This document shows positions 1-8,757 of a stretch of DNA of 13,901 nucleotides, one piece after another. A program made the position numbers and the translations under genes. Each line of letters starts with the position of its first letter. Within the stretch, counting starts at the first letter, position 1. This stretch comes from Cephalothrix simula (Eukaryota; Nemertea; Palaeonemertea; Archinemertea; Cephalotrichidae), in contig JAXIUW010096671.1 of the NCBI GenBank assembly GCA_035591015.1, positions 1 through 13,901 on the forward strand, read 5' to 3'. Under the pieces are notes generated by a model. It saw only the letters and a program-made list of their open reading frames with translations. It ran no database searches and was not told where the DNA came from.

Positions 1-572
1 AGTCTGACGTCATGGGCATGCGCAATAGCCTTTTCCGGCTTTTTTGAAACTTAAGTGTCTCATTTTGCATAAATCCGGCTACTGCCTCCGCTATCCCGAA
101 CTTATCACCACCCCGCCCCGCCCCCCTCTGCGGTGCCTTTAATTGACTAGTGCATTAGTACAAGTCGTGTATTGAAAGACGCGTTTCCGCATATCATAGA
201 TACACACATGCTGTGTATCTGCAAGTCGCTTAATTAGGGAATACGTAATACGAGACACACGTACCTACAAGTTGCGCGAATCCGCGAATTTAATGCGCGA
301 TTCGTATATCCGCAAGACCGTATCATTTAAAAGTTACGCATCTTTAAATCAATTAGCGATACGCAGATATGCGACAACCGATTCGCTGTTCTGCATTCCG
401 CGAATTAATCTCAAAATAAATTCCGCTAAGGAAGGAACTAGAAGTCCCGCTAGTCAAAAAGCTTCGGTGTTTATTTTTCAAATTTCTAGAGGACAATTAA
501 ACCTGAGAGCAAGACTGACAGGCCTTTAAGTCCCTAAAAAAACATATCTATAAAGTGTCAAAGTTTACATAC
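1..572. other. PUS3 intron, left part of window
   Basis: This is the intron downstream of the PUS3 exon ending at 573; no further PUS3 exon (for example the HDFRN block expected next) was found here on either strand. It holds CpG-containing, internally similar stretches around 270-410 with repeated CGCGAATT-like words, a short C-rich run near 110-127 and a hairpin with a 9-bp stem at 198-220 (AGATACACA and TGTGTATCT around CATGC). An 85-residue open frame at 272-529 has no recognisable domain. Confidence 0.6.
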
Positions 573-3182
573 CTCGAGGTTAAGGTCCGCTCGTGGAAAG
601 AAATATTTATATGTTCTCTCAGTACAACTAAATCTGTAACCAAAATAATGTGATAGTTATTAGACCAGGTTATATTAAAAGTATATATATATCTTTGGTA
701 TATCAACACTTTCGTATATATTGCGCGGTATACAGCTCGAAGCTAAATACGGCCCCTCGAACAGAATACACTTCGTTTAGCAATTAGCATTACACATATA
801 TATATATAAACGAGGCGTTAAACATCTGTTCGAGGTCCCGCAACCCCCAAGTTCAGCATTTAGAGGTATTTAATATACAATAAAGTGTTACACCCTTTTA
901 TATCATGGTTGATTGTTTTTCCATAAACTTAAGTGCAGTATATGCAGAATATTATAAAGTGTTGGTATATCACAGATATATGCATACTTTAAAAACCCTC
1001 AACCATGGCATAATAAAAGAATTTAATTGGTGAATGTTTTTTTGATTAAATATGCTTACCTAGCACTGAAATTTTCGTCTACAGGTGCCCAAGCCAATAT
1101 TCGAATCTCTTTTGGAAGAAGGGCATTTAAAATACGAACATAGGGTACTTCCGTTTCTGTATTACCTACAAACAAAAAAGGCACAAATTTTTCTATATAC
1201 AAGTATACAATGTAGGTAGATATTTTGACTTGGGCCTATCCAATTCGTACGTAGGGAGACACTGATCTAAGGGGGTTGAGTTAACCCTTACACCGGTCTT
1301 ATTTTTTGCAACATCTGATTCGTTTGATGCATTGCCATAAAGGGTATGTTTACACTCGCGTGCTATAAAGCAACACTCGTGCAATATAAAAAATTTTATT
1401 GACAAGTCATATCATAAATCATGTCATTCAAGAAGTTTGCTCAATAATTTTGCGAAAATACATCAATCAGCATATCTGTCAGCCAACTAACCAAACAACC
1501 TATCAACCCACCAACCAACCATCAACCAACCAACAACCAACCCAACCAACCAACCAACAACCAACCAGCCAACACATAAACTAACCAACCTATCAAACCA
1601 ACCAACAACCAACATATAAACCCAATCAACCGACCTATCAACCCATCAACCAACAACCAACCCATCAACCCACCAACTAACCAACAACGAACCAACCAAC
1701 CAAATCAACCAATCCATCATAACAGAAAAAAATCTTCAAACTCTTATACCTTTTCGTTCATGAGCAGTTCCATTTTCTCGAACCTTTACACCAACTCCTT
1801 CAACCAGATTAGATCTTAAATCAATTGAAATAACCTATAGCAAGAAAACAACCAAATTAATGAAAAAACAAATAATGAATTTCAAATAGAATTACATGTA
1901 TACCAATGTGGCAGATATCATTGGCCGTGGTGACTTTTGTCCTGCATGTACTTATACATACTCGTATATAATTGATACAAAGGAAGATTGAGACCCTGAG
2001 AGCACTCGGCGGACCCAGGGATCGAACACGCGTCCTTCAGATATTTACCCGAAGGACTGCGCGATAGACCGCTCGGCTAGCACGACTCTTCATGTATAAC
2101 ATTACAATAACATATACTGAGGAAGGAAAATCCGTGAAGGCAAAAATCATCCCTGCGCTTCTTTCGTCGACACCATATAAAGTATACAGCCCGAACCGGC
2201 ATCCCTTTCACATCGGGTGTGCCATTCAAAAGCCTACCTGTGAAAATGCACTAACTCCTTTATCTGTTCTGCCACATCTATGATAACATGAAGTCTCTCT
2301 CGATTCAATCAATTTAGCTTTTATCAGTGCATCAAATAATTCATTTTCAATTGTTTTTGGATTATCTTCTTGGACAGCAAAGCCTTGGTAATCCCAACCA
2401 AGATAAACAATCTTTAGTGCAACATGCCTTGTATTAAACCTAGAAGCATAAAAAAAGAACTTTGACTCCAGTTCCCGTAAAGTAGTGTCCTAATAATATG
2501 TGTACAATGTTTTTTCTGTGCCGAATAAAAGGGTCTAAGCTCCATTTTGTCTAATTTAATGCCAAAAAATTTAATGTCATGTCACAAAAATAATTTGGAG
2601 GGAGTTAAAATTTCATGTAACAGCCTAGGCTGTTAAATCGCACGGATTACCCCTTCCGAGAAATAGAAATTATGGAAAAACCAAAAATGTTAAATTTTAC
2701 TTTAAAGATACACCATTCTGGTACTCCTCGCCTTGCTACGCTTGGCGAGGGGTACCAGAATGACGATACACTATTAAGGTGTCTCAAATATTGGTATTTG
2801 ATTGGCGAAGTAGAGCTGATAAATACCAGTACACCCTGAGATGATTTTTTGGCTGTATTTAAAGACAAAATCCTACGGATGAATGTCTCCCCAGGGATGA
2901 ATGTCCTGCATCAGTGTACAAAAGTATGATATGTAGGGACACCACACGGGTCACGGGTGACATACATGTACAAGTTTGGTCTTTAAGCACTCTACCACTT
3001 AGCTAGGTCCCTGCCTGGGCACTGGCATCACAAACACTGGAAACTTCAATGACTTACTTGGAAAAATCAAATGGTTTCTGTTTCTTCAAAGTTTTGGATT
3101 TCGATTCATCACGACCTTTTGCAATTACGTTTCTTAATTGTTTTACATGTCGCTTAAGTTGGTTGACTTTTTCGATGAGCTC
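573..3182 (-). CDS. PUS3: tRNA pseudouridine(38/39) synthase PUS3, partial (five internal exons)
   Basis: TruA-superfamily enzyme that isomerises uridine 38/39 in the tRNA anticodon arm. Exons in transcript order: 3182-3058, 2439-2238, 1834-1750, 1165-1060 and 633-573. All have AG acceptors and GT donors (GTAAGT after 3058), and the phases join without a frame break, giving about 193 residues. Exon 3182-3058 encodes a basic coiled-coil-like N terminus ending PFDFS. Exon 2439-2238 carries HVALKIVYLGWDYQGFA and CYHRCGRTDKGVSAF, where the Asp of GRTDKG (codon 2264-2262) is the family's catalytic aspartate. Exon 1834-1750 reads VISIDLRSN. Exon 1165-1060 has LPKEIRILAWAPV and, with the next exon, FSARFSC. 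Exon 633-573 has ERTYKYFFPRADL. Order and motifs match animal PUS3 as I know it. Missing are the first exon with the start codon (exon 3182 begins in phase 0) and the C-terminal exons, which lie left of position 1. No broken exon is seen, so the gene looks functional. Confidence 0.95.
675..992. repeat. Foldback element in PUS3 intron (inverted repeat)
   Basis: The arm at about 679-735 and the arm at about 936-992 are imperfect reverse complements, sharing TATATCTTTGGTATATCAA-like sequence and a following ACACTTT. Inner segments also pair: CCTCGAACAG near 756 with CTGTTCGAGG near 826. Both outer ends contain TTAA (675-678 and 989-992). This fits a non-autonomous foldback transposon or MITE, with no coding capacity, sitting in the intron between PUS3 exons 1060 and 633. 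Confidence 0.6.
1485..1712. repeat. AACC-type tetranucleotide tract in PUS3 intron
   Basis: A long, imperfect run of AACC/CAAC units with scattered ATCAACC and TATCAA interruptions. Read on the PUS3 transcript strand it becomes TTGG repeats, which have guanine pairs that could form two-layer G-quadruplexes. The Gln/Thr/Pro/Asn-rich 61-residue open frame at 1399-1584 is a by-product of this tract. Confidence 0.9.
1995..2088 (-). repeat. tRNA-derived SINE head
   Basis: On the minus strand an A-box (TAGCCGAGCGG, 2079-2069) and a B-box (GTGTTCGATCC, 2029-2019) stand at tRNA-like spacing. Between them is a 7-bp hairpin (GTCCTTC and GAAGGAC) in the anticodon-arm position. The A-box resembles class II (Leu/Ser) tRNAs. 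The 5' and 3' acceptor segments do not pair, so this is a SINE promoter or tRNA relic rather than a working tRNA gene. It lies in a PUS3 intron on the PUS3 coding strand. Confidence 0.7.
2618..2635. repeat. Perfect 18-bp palindrome
   Basis: TAACAGCCTAGGCTGTTA is its own reverse complement and sits in the PUS3 intron between exons 3058 and 2439. Its role is unknown; it may be part of a decayed repeat. Confidence 0.85.
2714..2762. repeat. 19-bp hairpin in PUS3 intron
   Basis: CATTCTGGTACTCCTCGCC at 2714-2732 pairs with 2744-2762 around an 11-base loop (TTGCTACGCTT). The single mismatch is replaced by a G-U pair in one of the transcript orientations. It is GC-rich relative to its surroundings, so the fold should be stable. 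It could be the core of a small foldback element. Confidence 0.85.
2940..3015 (-). repeat. Possible decayed tRNA-like SINE head
   Basis: On the minus strand the word TAGCTAAGTGGTAGAGTGCTT (about 3005-2985) looks like a tRNA D-arm with A-box. The expected B-box is not preserved: the stretch around 2955-2945 has no GGTTCGA word. I read it as a relic rather than a tRNA gene. Confidence 0.4.
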
Positions 3183-3228
3183 CTGAAAAAATAAAAGGAC
3201 AACTTGGATATTTAAGTAAAATAATTAG

Positions 3229-3350
3229 GCGGGATGTCCCAGCGGACAAGCGATCGAACTCAAGATTTAAAGGTCCTTGGTTCGAGTCTTGCTTGAGAGG
3301 AGGAACTGACGTACGCCACCAGCGTGGTTTAATCACCGGCATGCACGTAC
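3229..3350 (+). repeat. SINE-like unit with tRNA-Leu-like head
   Basis: A-box TGTCCCAGCGG at 3235-3245 and B-box GGTTCGAGTCT at 3279-3289, with an ACTCAAG anticodon-loop-like word between them (as in tRNA-Leu CAA). A SINE body follows with ACTGACGTACGCCACCA and TTTAATCACCGGCA. A diverged inverted copy of this body is at about 3500-3580. It lies upstream of the first visible PUS3 exon. Confidence 0.65.
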
Positions 3351-3394
3351 ATCCTACAGGCCTTTGATATCCCAGTTAGAGGACACTGGGGACC

Positions 3395-3480
3395 AGAATC
3401 TTCTGTCAGTGGTGAGGTTCGAACTCACGACCTTCCGATTGTGAGCCAAGTCTCTTACCAACTGAGCTATTCCGGCCACT
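3395..3480 (-). repeat. SINE head with tRNA-Val(CAC)-like sequence
   Basis: On the minus strand: A-box TAGCTCAGTTGG (3469-3458), loop CTCACAA with CAC in the anticodon position, and a perfect T-arm GTGAG-TTCGAAC-CTCAC including the B-box. The acceptor halves (GCCGGAA and CACTGAC) do not pair and the anticodon stem is poor, so a functional tRNA is rejected. It faces the plus-strand SINE-like unit at 3229. Confidence 0.7.
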
Positions 3481-3499
3481 AACCGGATCGAAATTGGGG

Positions 3500-3580
3500 G
3501 TGTAAGTGCCGGTGATTTAACGGTGTTGGTGCAAAACGTCAGTGCCTTCTCCGTGAGGTCTTGCGAGACTCTTAGAGAAG
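3500..3580 (-). repeat. Second copy of the SINE body, inverted
   Basis: Its reverse complement, GGCACTGACGT...CACCAACACCGTTAAATCACCGGCA, aligns with the body of the unit at 3300-3350 (GGAACTGACGT...CACCAGCGTGGTTTAATCACCGGCA). The two copies are inverted relative to each other and flank the Val-like tRNA head. Confidence 0.65.
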
Positions 3581-3654
3581 CAGATCGTACACAAATAAAT
3601 AGGATGATATATAAAGATTATGAATTTCAAGTACACAAATGTAATAACATTGAT

Positions 3655-3741
3655 TCATGATGCGCATGCGTCAATATAGTATAAGTTCAGTTTTCGCAAT
3701 AGTGCGCAGTCTATTCAAATTCATCTGTATTCGTTGTCGGA
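3655..3741. promoter_or_regulatory. Likely promoter region of receptor gene with NRF-1-like palindrome
   Basis: TGCGCATGCGTC at 3661-3672 differs by about one base from the NRF-1 consensus (YGCGCAYGCGCR). It lies 70-80 bases before the receptor start codon and on the upstream side of the divergent PUS3 gene. A weak AT-rich TATAGTATAAG follows at about 3675. A shared promoter is inference; the transcription starts are not visible. Confidence 0.35.
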
Positions 3742-6700
3742 ATGATCTTTGCAACTATCTTTCTCGTTTTTCTGTTTGGTTCAGTCATCTCTAATTCAAG
3801 AGTCTGTGAGTATGAATATCTTAGACTTTTTATAAAAATAATTCTTTCGAAAGTTTGCAAAAATTCTTTCAAAATTTTGTAAAAAATTCTTTCGAACTTC
3901 TTCCGAAAATTTGTAAAAATTGTATCGCAAATTCGTAAAAACTTTTTCGAAAATTTGTAAAAAATTTTCACAAGTTTGTAATGATTGTTTCAAAATGTTG
4001 TAAACATTCTCTGAACATTTTTTTCAAAAGTTTGTAATAATTCTTTTATGCCGTAAAAATTCTTTCAAAAATTGATAAAAATTCTTTCTAAATTTTGTAA
4101 TGTTTTTTTTTCCAATTTAGCAAAAAGTTTGTAAAAATGCATTTTTTAAAAACAAATGAAAACATAATAACTTAGGAATTTTAAAAAGTTAAAAAAATAG
4201 GGTTTCAAAATGTCGAGAAAAAATTGTTTTTATATTTGAACAAAAATGTATCCACCACATTGATTGAAATAAGGCCAAGGTTGCAGGATTTGATGCTAAA
4301 AAGGCAAAATGTATAATGGTCTTTTATTTCAGAAAATTACATGTAATTCTAAATAAAAATTGATTATAATTTATTATAAAGGCTTAAGATTGTCGACTCC
4401 AATCGATTAATCAATATTTATAATATAAAGTTAAAATAATTGGATTTTAGTTCTAGCTAGAAACACGAATTCTAAACAAAAATTTGCAAATCATTAAAAT
4501 TTAACATTTCTAATTTTAGTTTTAAATGGAACGATTTCAACAACAAATCAACCAATTTCAACAAAACGTGAATATTTTCCAATCGAAAGACCCGATATTG
4601 AAACGGCTAAAACTATTATACAACCATCAACGGTACCTGACAAATATGAAGACATGTATTATTGCGCCAAAATTACGCCATTATGCACAGCTGACGAATG
4701 CCAAAAAACAATGTCGTGCGACATCGGATGTGTGTACTTTGGTTTATGTAGACCGAACTATTTTAATGACTGTAAACCGAATTTAAAACCCATCTTAAAC
4801 ATGGAATATTTTGAGAAATACATAAGTTGTCAATGGATATATATAGAGAAGTTTAGAATATTTTCTTTATCTAAATTATGGTACGTTGAGTCGTGTCCCA
4901 GTAGTAATTTGGGAGATGAATACACATATCCTTCCGCGTCATGGGATATAAAAGATATAGTTCCGGTAATTTATTTAGGTCTTACGTTTAAAAATAAGGA
5001 TGTTTTAAACTGTCATGAACAATTTATTGGTAAGATAAAGGACGATAATATAATATACTCAGAACTGGTGATTGGCTGCCGGCCTAAATATATGACTATC
5101 AGTAACTTAAATCCGAAGTATTTTTCAACAGTGAAGTCAAATTATTTCGCTAAATGTGACGGAAAATTTGCACTTCCAGAAGATCGAATTCAACCCAGAG
5201 AAAATGAAACTATAAAAACAGAAAAAATGGCAGATACGTGTAAAGTAATATTAGCACCAATTGGTTCATTAATTCAAACTCTAACCAAATTAAAAACTAT
5301 AGTGCACGTCAATTCATATTGTGCTTTATTAGGTGGTTATAATAGGTCTGATTTGACCTGTGAATTTTTAAAAATTGAAACTCAAAACGATATGTTTATG
5401 GGGTCGATTTCATCTCTTTTCTCCCCTCCTCTAATGAGATTGCAACAGTTTCAGATAGAGGATGATTCTGAAATGTTTTTTCTGCACCCCTTAAAATGTA
5501 TGGATGACACAAGCAATAATTGCACGAATAAAGAACTTCATTTCTACATGCAAATAATAACAACATCCTCCACTGATACGGACCGATGTGAAATGCAAGA
5601 TTTCAAAAATCTTCAAATGATATTGAAGTACTTTATTATTGAAAAATATAGACTTAGAGATTTCCTAAATATTATTGAAATAAATAGCTATATTAGAAGA
5701 ATATCTAAAGAGTTATACATGACAATAGAATTTACATTGTTAAATTCAAAATTTAAAACGTTTCTAAATGAACTAAATTTCGCAAATACGGAAATAAAAA
5801 TTTGCGACAATTGTACTTTAGAAATTACTAATGTTAAGGTAATGAATTTTGCCTTAAATATTGAAAAATGGTGTCCAGAAGTAAATATTTACCTTAGTAA
5901 CGAGGATATTGAAAGTTTACATGAGATATATGGGCATCCTGTAGTCAATAACTATGGAAGTCAATTTTATTTATGTGATGAAAGGATTCGGATAATGATA
6001 AAAGTTGGAATCGGAGAAAATTCCGGAAATTTAAGTGTATATACATCATTCTGTCCGGAATTGTCATGTTTGAATAATTACGTCACAAACGCCTTCGATG
6101 TAATATCATCAAATTTGACGAAAGAAGCCGTTGCTGAGATAAATGGAGTAAAAGTCAAAATCCCATTTGGATATTATAAAATAGAAAATGGTACTCTTAA
6201 AGTTTGTCAAAGTTGTGTAGTCGACAAAATTTTGATGAAAAATCAAAAATATGTAACTGAAAATACTAAAAATGCTAAAATACTTAAAATAATAAACATT
6301 ATTTGTTTATCATTGTCATTAATAGGGCTTTTCCTGACACTAATAATTTACGCAGTTATCCCTGGTTTAAGAACAGGCCATGGAAAAGTTGTTATTTGTT
6401 TAACTTCTACCTTATTCGTTGCATTTTTAATTTTCGTCTTGAATTTTATTCCTACTATAAAACCAATTTTCTGTTCAATTATGGCTATAACTCTACACTT
6501 TATTTGGCTTTCTGCAATGTTTTGGATGAACATTATTAGTATATCTGCTTGTAAGACTTTTATAAAGCTAGGCAAACCCAGAAAGTCGTCCCAAAACTTT
6601 CGAATCATTCTTGTTTATGCATGGTTATTTCCAGCAATAATTGTTTCAATATCTTGCCTGCTTTCTTTCGGTACCTTCAAAATTCCATCTTTTGGGTATG

Positions 6701-7104
6701 AGAAGATAACTTGTTGGTTTGATGACGTCATCCAATTATTGATTTTCTTTAATCTTCCTATCTTTATTCTATCTTTTATTAACACAATATGCTTTATCTT
6801 GATTTCTTGTAGTATATACAAATCCTTTAAACAGGGTAAAAAACTTAATTCATCTCATGATAAAGATCCTGTTATTTTTCCCGTCATAAAACTATCAATT
6901 ATTACAGGAATTTCTTGGCTATTAGGCCCAGTAACTGGATTTTTAGATGGCTATGCTAAAGTAATATTCGATGTTGTTCTTCAAATTATAATAGGTTTAC
7001 AAGGATTTTTTATATTTTGTAGTTTGATATATAATAGACGTGTCATAGGATTGATTAGAGTAAAGTCAGTTAAAGCATCCAACACATCAAAAGGATCTGC
7101 ATAA
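3742..7104 (+). CDS. Methuselah/secretin-like seven-transmembrane receptor, complete two-exon gene
   Basis: Exon 1 is 3742-3805 and exon 2 is 4520-7104, joined in phase 1 (GTGAGT donor at 3806, TTTTAG acceptor ending at 4519), giving 882 residues. Exon 1 encodes a signal peptide, MIFATIFLVFLFGSVIS. Without it, the first ATG of the long frame (4654) falls inside a cysteine-rich region with no secretion signal, so this start is preferred. The ectodomain, to about residue 610, starts with seven cysteines (C70, 77, 82, 88, 92, 98, 106) resembling a degenerate somatomedin-B module. Helices lie near 612-635, 645-665, 671-695, 716-737, 758-782, 808-830 and 836-858. Family hallmarks: FWMNI in helix 3, the C673/C753 pair with ITCWF in loop 2, SWLLGP in helix 6 and LQGFFIF in helix 7. 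The tail is about 24 residues. No GPS cleavage motif (HL[ST]) precedes helix 1. Ligand and G protein are unknown; it should act at the plasma membrane. Confidence 0.9.
3840..4138. repeat. Degenerate 22-23 bp tandem repeat in receptor intron
   Basis: About a dozen copies of a unit close to ATTCTTTCGAAAATTTGTAA fill much of the 714-base intron at 3806-4519. Copies vary by substitutions and small insertions. Two minus-strand open frames here (3711-3971 and 3796-3993) are translations of the repeat (FLQxFERIF-like) and are not genes. Confidence 0.85.
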
Positions 7105-7236
7105 TTTTCCAAAATTTATTTGGGGTCCAACGATGCCTTTGTCAGACTGTCAGTCAAACCTTTATAAGTAAAAAGAATCATAGGCACCTTCAAATCAGTC
7201 ATCGTGCCTTTTTGCGCACTCAAAAATGAATTAAAT
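7105..7236 (+). other. Receptor 3' flank
   Basis: Immediate downstream sequence of the receptor stop codon. No AATAAA is seen before the first foldback element; an ATTAAA at about 7230 is the nearest candidate and overlaps the start of that element. Confidence 0.35.
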
Positions 7237-7656
7237 TTAAGGTCCATTCCTAATTTAAAACCAGCAGTAACAAAAAAATCCCAAGGTCACCAACAAACTT
7301 TTAAATTTCTCTTTTCTCAAAATTCTTTGAGACCCTTCCTGAATATCTGAGTTATTTGTAAGCATCCCCATTTTTGGGAAAATATTTCTCAATTCTCTTG
7401 AACTATCGGTATATCATTTGTAACATGGTAATTCTTCTAAAAATTTTCAGAATTTTTCAATTCACAAATGACATTCAAATAGGAAAATATTTCCCCAAAA
7501 ATAATGATGCCTACATATACTAAGATATTCAGGAAGGGTGTCCAAGCCTTATTTTTGAAAAAAATTTTGAGAAAAGAGAAATTTAAAAGTTTATTGGTGA
7601 CCTTAGGATTTTTTTTGATACTTCTGGTTTCAAATTAGTACGGTAATAGACCTTAA
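7237..7656. mobile_element. Foldback MITE with TTAA ends
   Basis: The left arm (about 7237-7370) and right arm (about 7525-7656) are close reverse complements; both contain AAGGTCACCAA-type and TTTTAAATTTCTCTTTTCTC words and CCTTCCTGAATATCT. Pairing continues more weakly toward the centre near 7450. The outer ends read TTAAGGTCCATT and, reversed, TTAAGGTCTATT. There is no transposase. TTAA flanks suggest a piggyBac- or Kolobok-type origin; this is inference. Confidence 0.75.
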
Positions 7657-7866
7657 ATATTTTGTGGCAGTTTATCTCTTTTCATTGTTGACTGCTGTTT
7701 CTTTTTTTTTTATAATTCAAAAAAATATTCTGTATTCAATACTTTGACTGCAGCACTTTTTTCCTTTAAAAAGCTGAATTTTATGTAATTCAATGTCATC
7801 ATCATGATCATACATTTCTGACGTCACAAAGAAAAATCTGTAATATTTGAAAGTTTTTTATGAAGC

Positions 7867-8453
7867 TTAACCTTTTCGTGGCGCATTAGGTAGCTCCTAC
7901 CTAATAAAAAACCCTCGCTTTTGGCGCATTAGGTAGCTCCTACCTAATACACATTTTGGTTTATAACGAGCGTTTCCGTTAATCTATATTAACCAAATAA
8001 ACAGTGATATAAGTCATTACATGAGGTATTTTTATGACATCATAAATTATTCTGTGATGTAATTATGACGTCATTAAGTCAGAAATGTAAAAAATTTGGC
8101 AGAAAATAACACATTTTTGTCTGTAAAATTGTTTTCAATTAAGATAGAAAAAAAGTGAAAGGTGTTTCAGAAACACTGAACATCGCTCACTTATTCTAGA
8201 TTTTTTCGCAAAATAATAATCAAAGTGTATTAGGTACAAATATCGGCTGAAAAATGGTAAGAAATCCACTAATTTTTTCGCTGATGACGTCATAAAACAA
8301 TGATTCTGAAAGATCATCACAAGGCTTATCATAACTGATACCTAGATTCAATCTCATGCCATATACTTTAAAATTATGCATTTTTTTCATTTGGGCCTTT
8401 TAGCTTTTACCTTTGACGTTTAGGAAAAAATCGATCCGTAGCGAAAGGGTTAA
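7867..8453. mobile_element. piggyBac-like MITE with TTAA target-site duplication
   Basis: TTAA at 7867-7870 and 8450-8453 bracket ends reading CCTTTTCGTGGCG on the left and, in reverse complement, CCCTTTCGCTACG on the right, a typical piggyBac-style terminus. The 579-base interior has no transposase; the 65-residue minus-strand frame at 8135-8332 is noise. It contains two exact direct copies of a small hairpin unit (7880-7949) and two TGACGTCA octamers (near 8067 and 8284). Confidence 0.7.
7880..7949. repeat. Two direct copies of a 27-base hairpin unit
   Basis: Copies at 7880-7906 and 7923-7949 (43-base period). Each contains ATTAGGTAG and CTACCTAAT around a CTC loop, preceded by GGCGC. They lie just inside the left end of the piggyBac-like MITE. 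Confidence 0.9.
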
Positions 8454-8550
8454 TATCATAAATTGTCATAGCAATGTTAGTCAAACAACTTTTAATACCT
8501 TGGTGGTTCAATGCCGCTATCCAATGGCACTGGCACACTCTTTTGCTAAA

Positions 8551-8566
8551 GACGAGTATACTCGTC
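8551..8566. repeat. Perfect 16-bp palindrome
   Basis: GACGAGTATACTCGTC is exactly self-complementary, in intergenic sequence between two TTAA-flanked elements. Its role is unknown. Confidence 0.85.
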
Positions 8567-8757
8567 CTGTGCAGTCAAATTAAAATGTTAATTATTATTA
8601 CATATTTATTACATTTTGACAGTGATGGGAAGTCTCTATTTATGCTTAGCTTGGTATAGCTAAAAATACTGAAGATGTTGAACACTAACCATGCTAACCA
8701 TCTAGCCAACAACAGTGGCTGTATATAGCTAACTATCATGACCATGCTAAGGCCGCA

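Noticed and set aside
272-529. 85-residue plus-strand frame
   Set aside because: It lies antisense in a PUS3 intron, is composed of repeat-like CGCGAATT words and has no recognisable domain.
1399-1584. Thr/Asn/Gln/Pro-rich repeat peptide
   Set aside because: Translation of the AACC microsatellite.
2092-2283. 63-residue plus-strand frame
   Set aside because: It overlaps PUS3 exon 2439-2238 on the opposite strand; the PUS3 match is decisive.
3408-3480. tRNA-Val gene on the minus strand
   Set aside because: The T-arm is perfect, but the acceptor ends do not pair and the anticodon stem is poor; it is better read as a SINE head.
3711-3993. Two minus-strand frames with FLQxFERIF-like repeats, resembling a repeat protein
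   Set aside because: The peptide repeat is just the 22-23 bp DNA tandem repeat translated, inside the receptor intron.
4526-4786. 86-residue plus-strand frame starting at ATG 4526
   Set aside because: It overlaps the receptor exon in another frame and has no domain; the receptor frame is open back to the acceptor at 4519.
7880-7949. CRISPR-like array (repeated palindromic units)
   Set aside because: Only two copies, in a eukaryotic MITE, with no spacers or cas genes.
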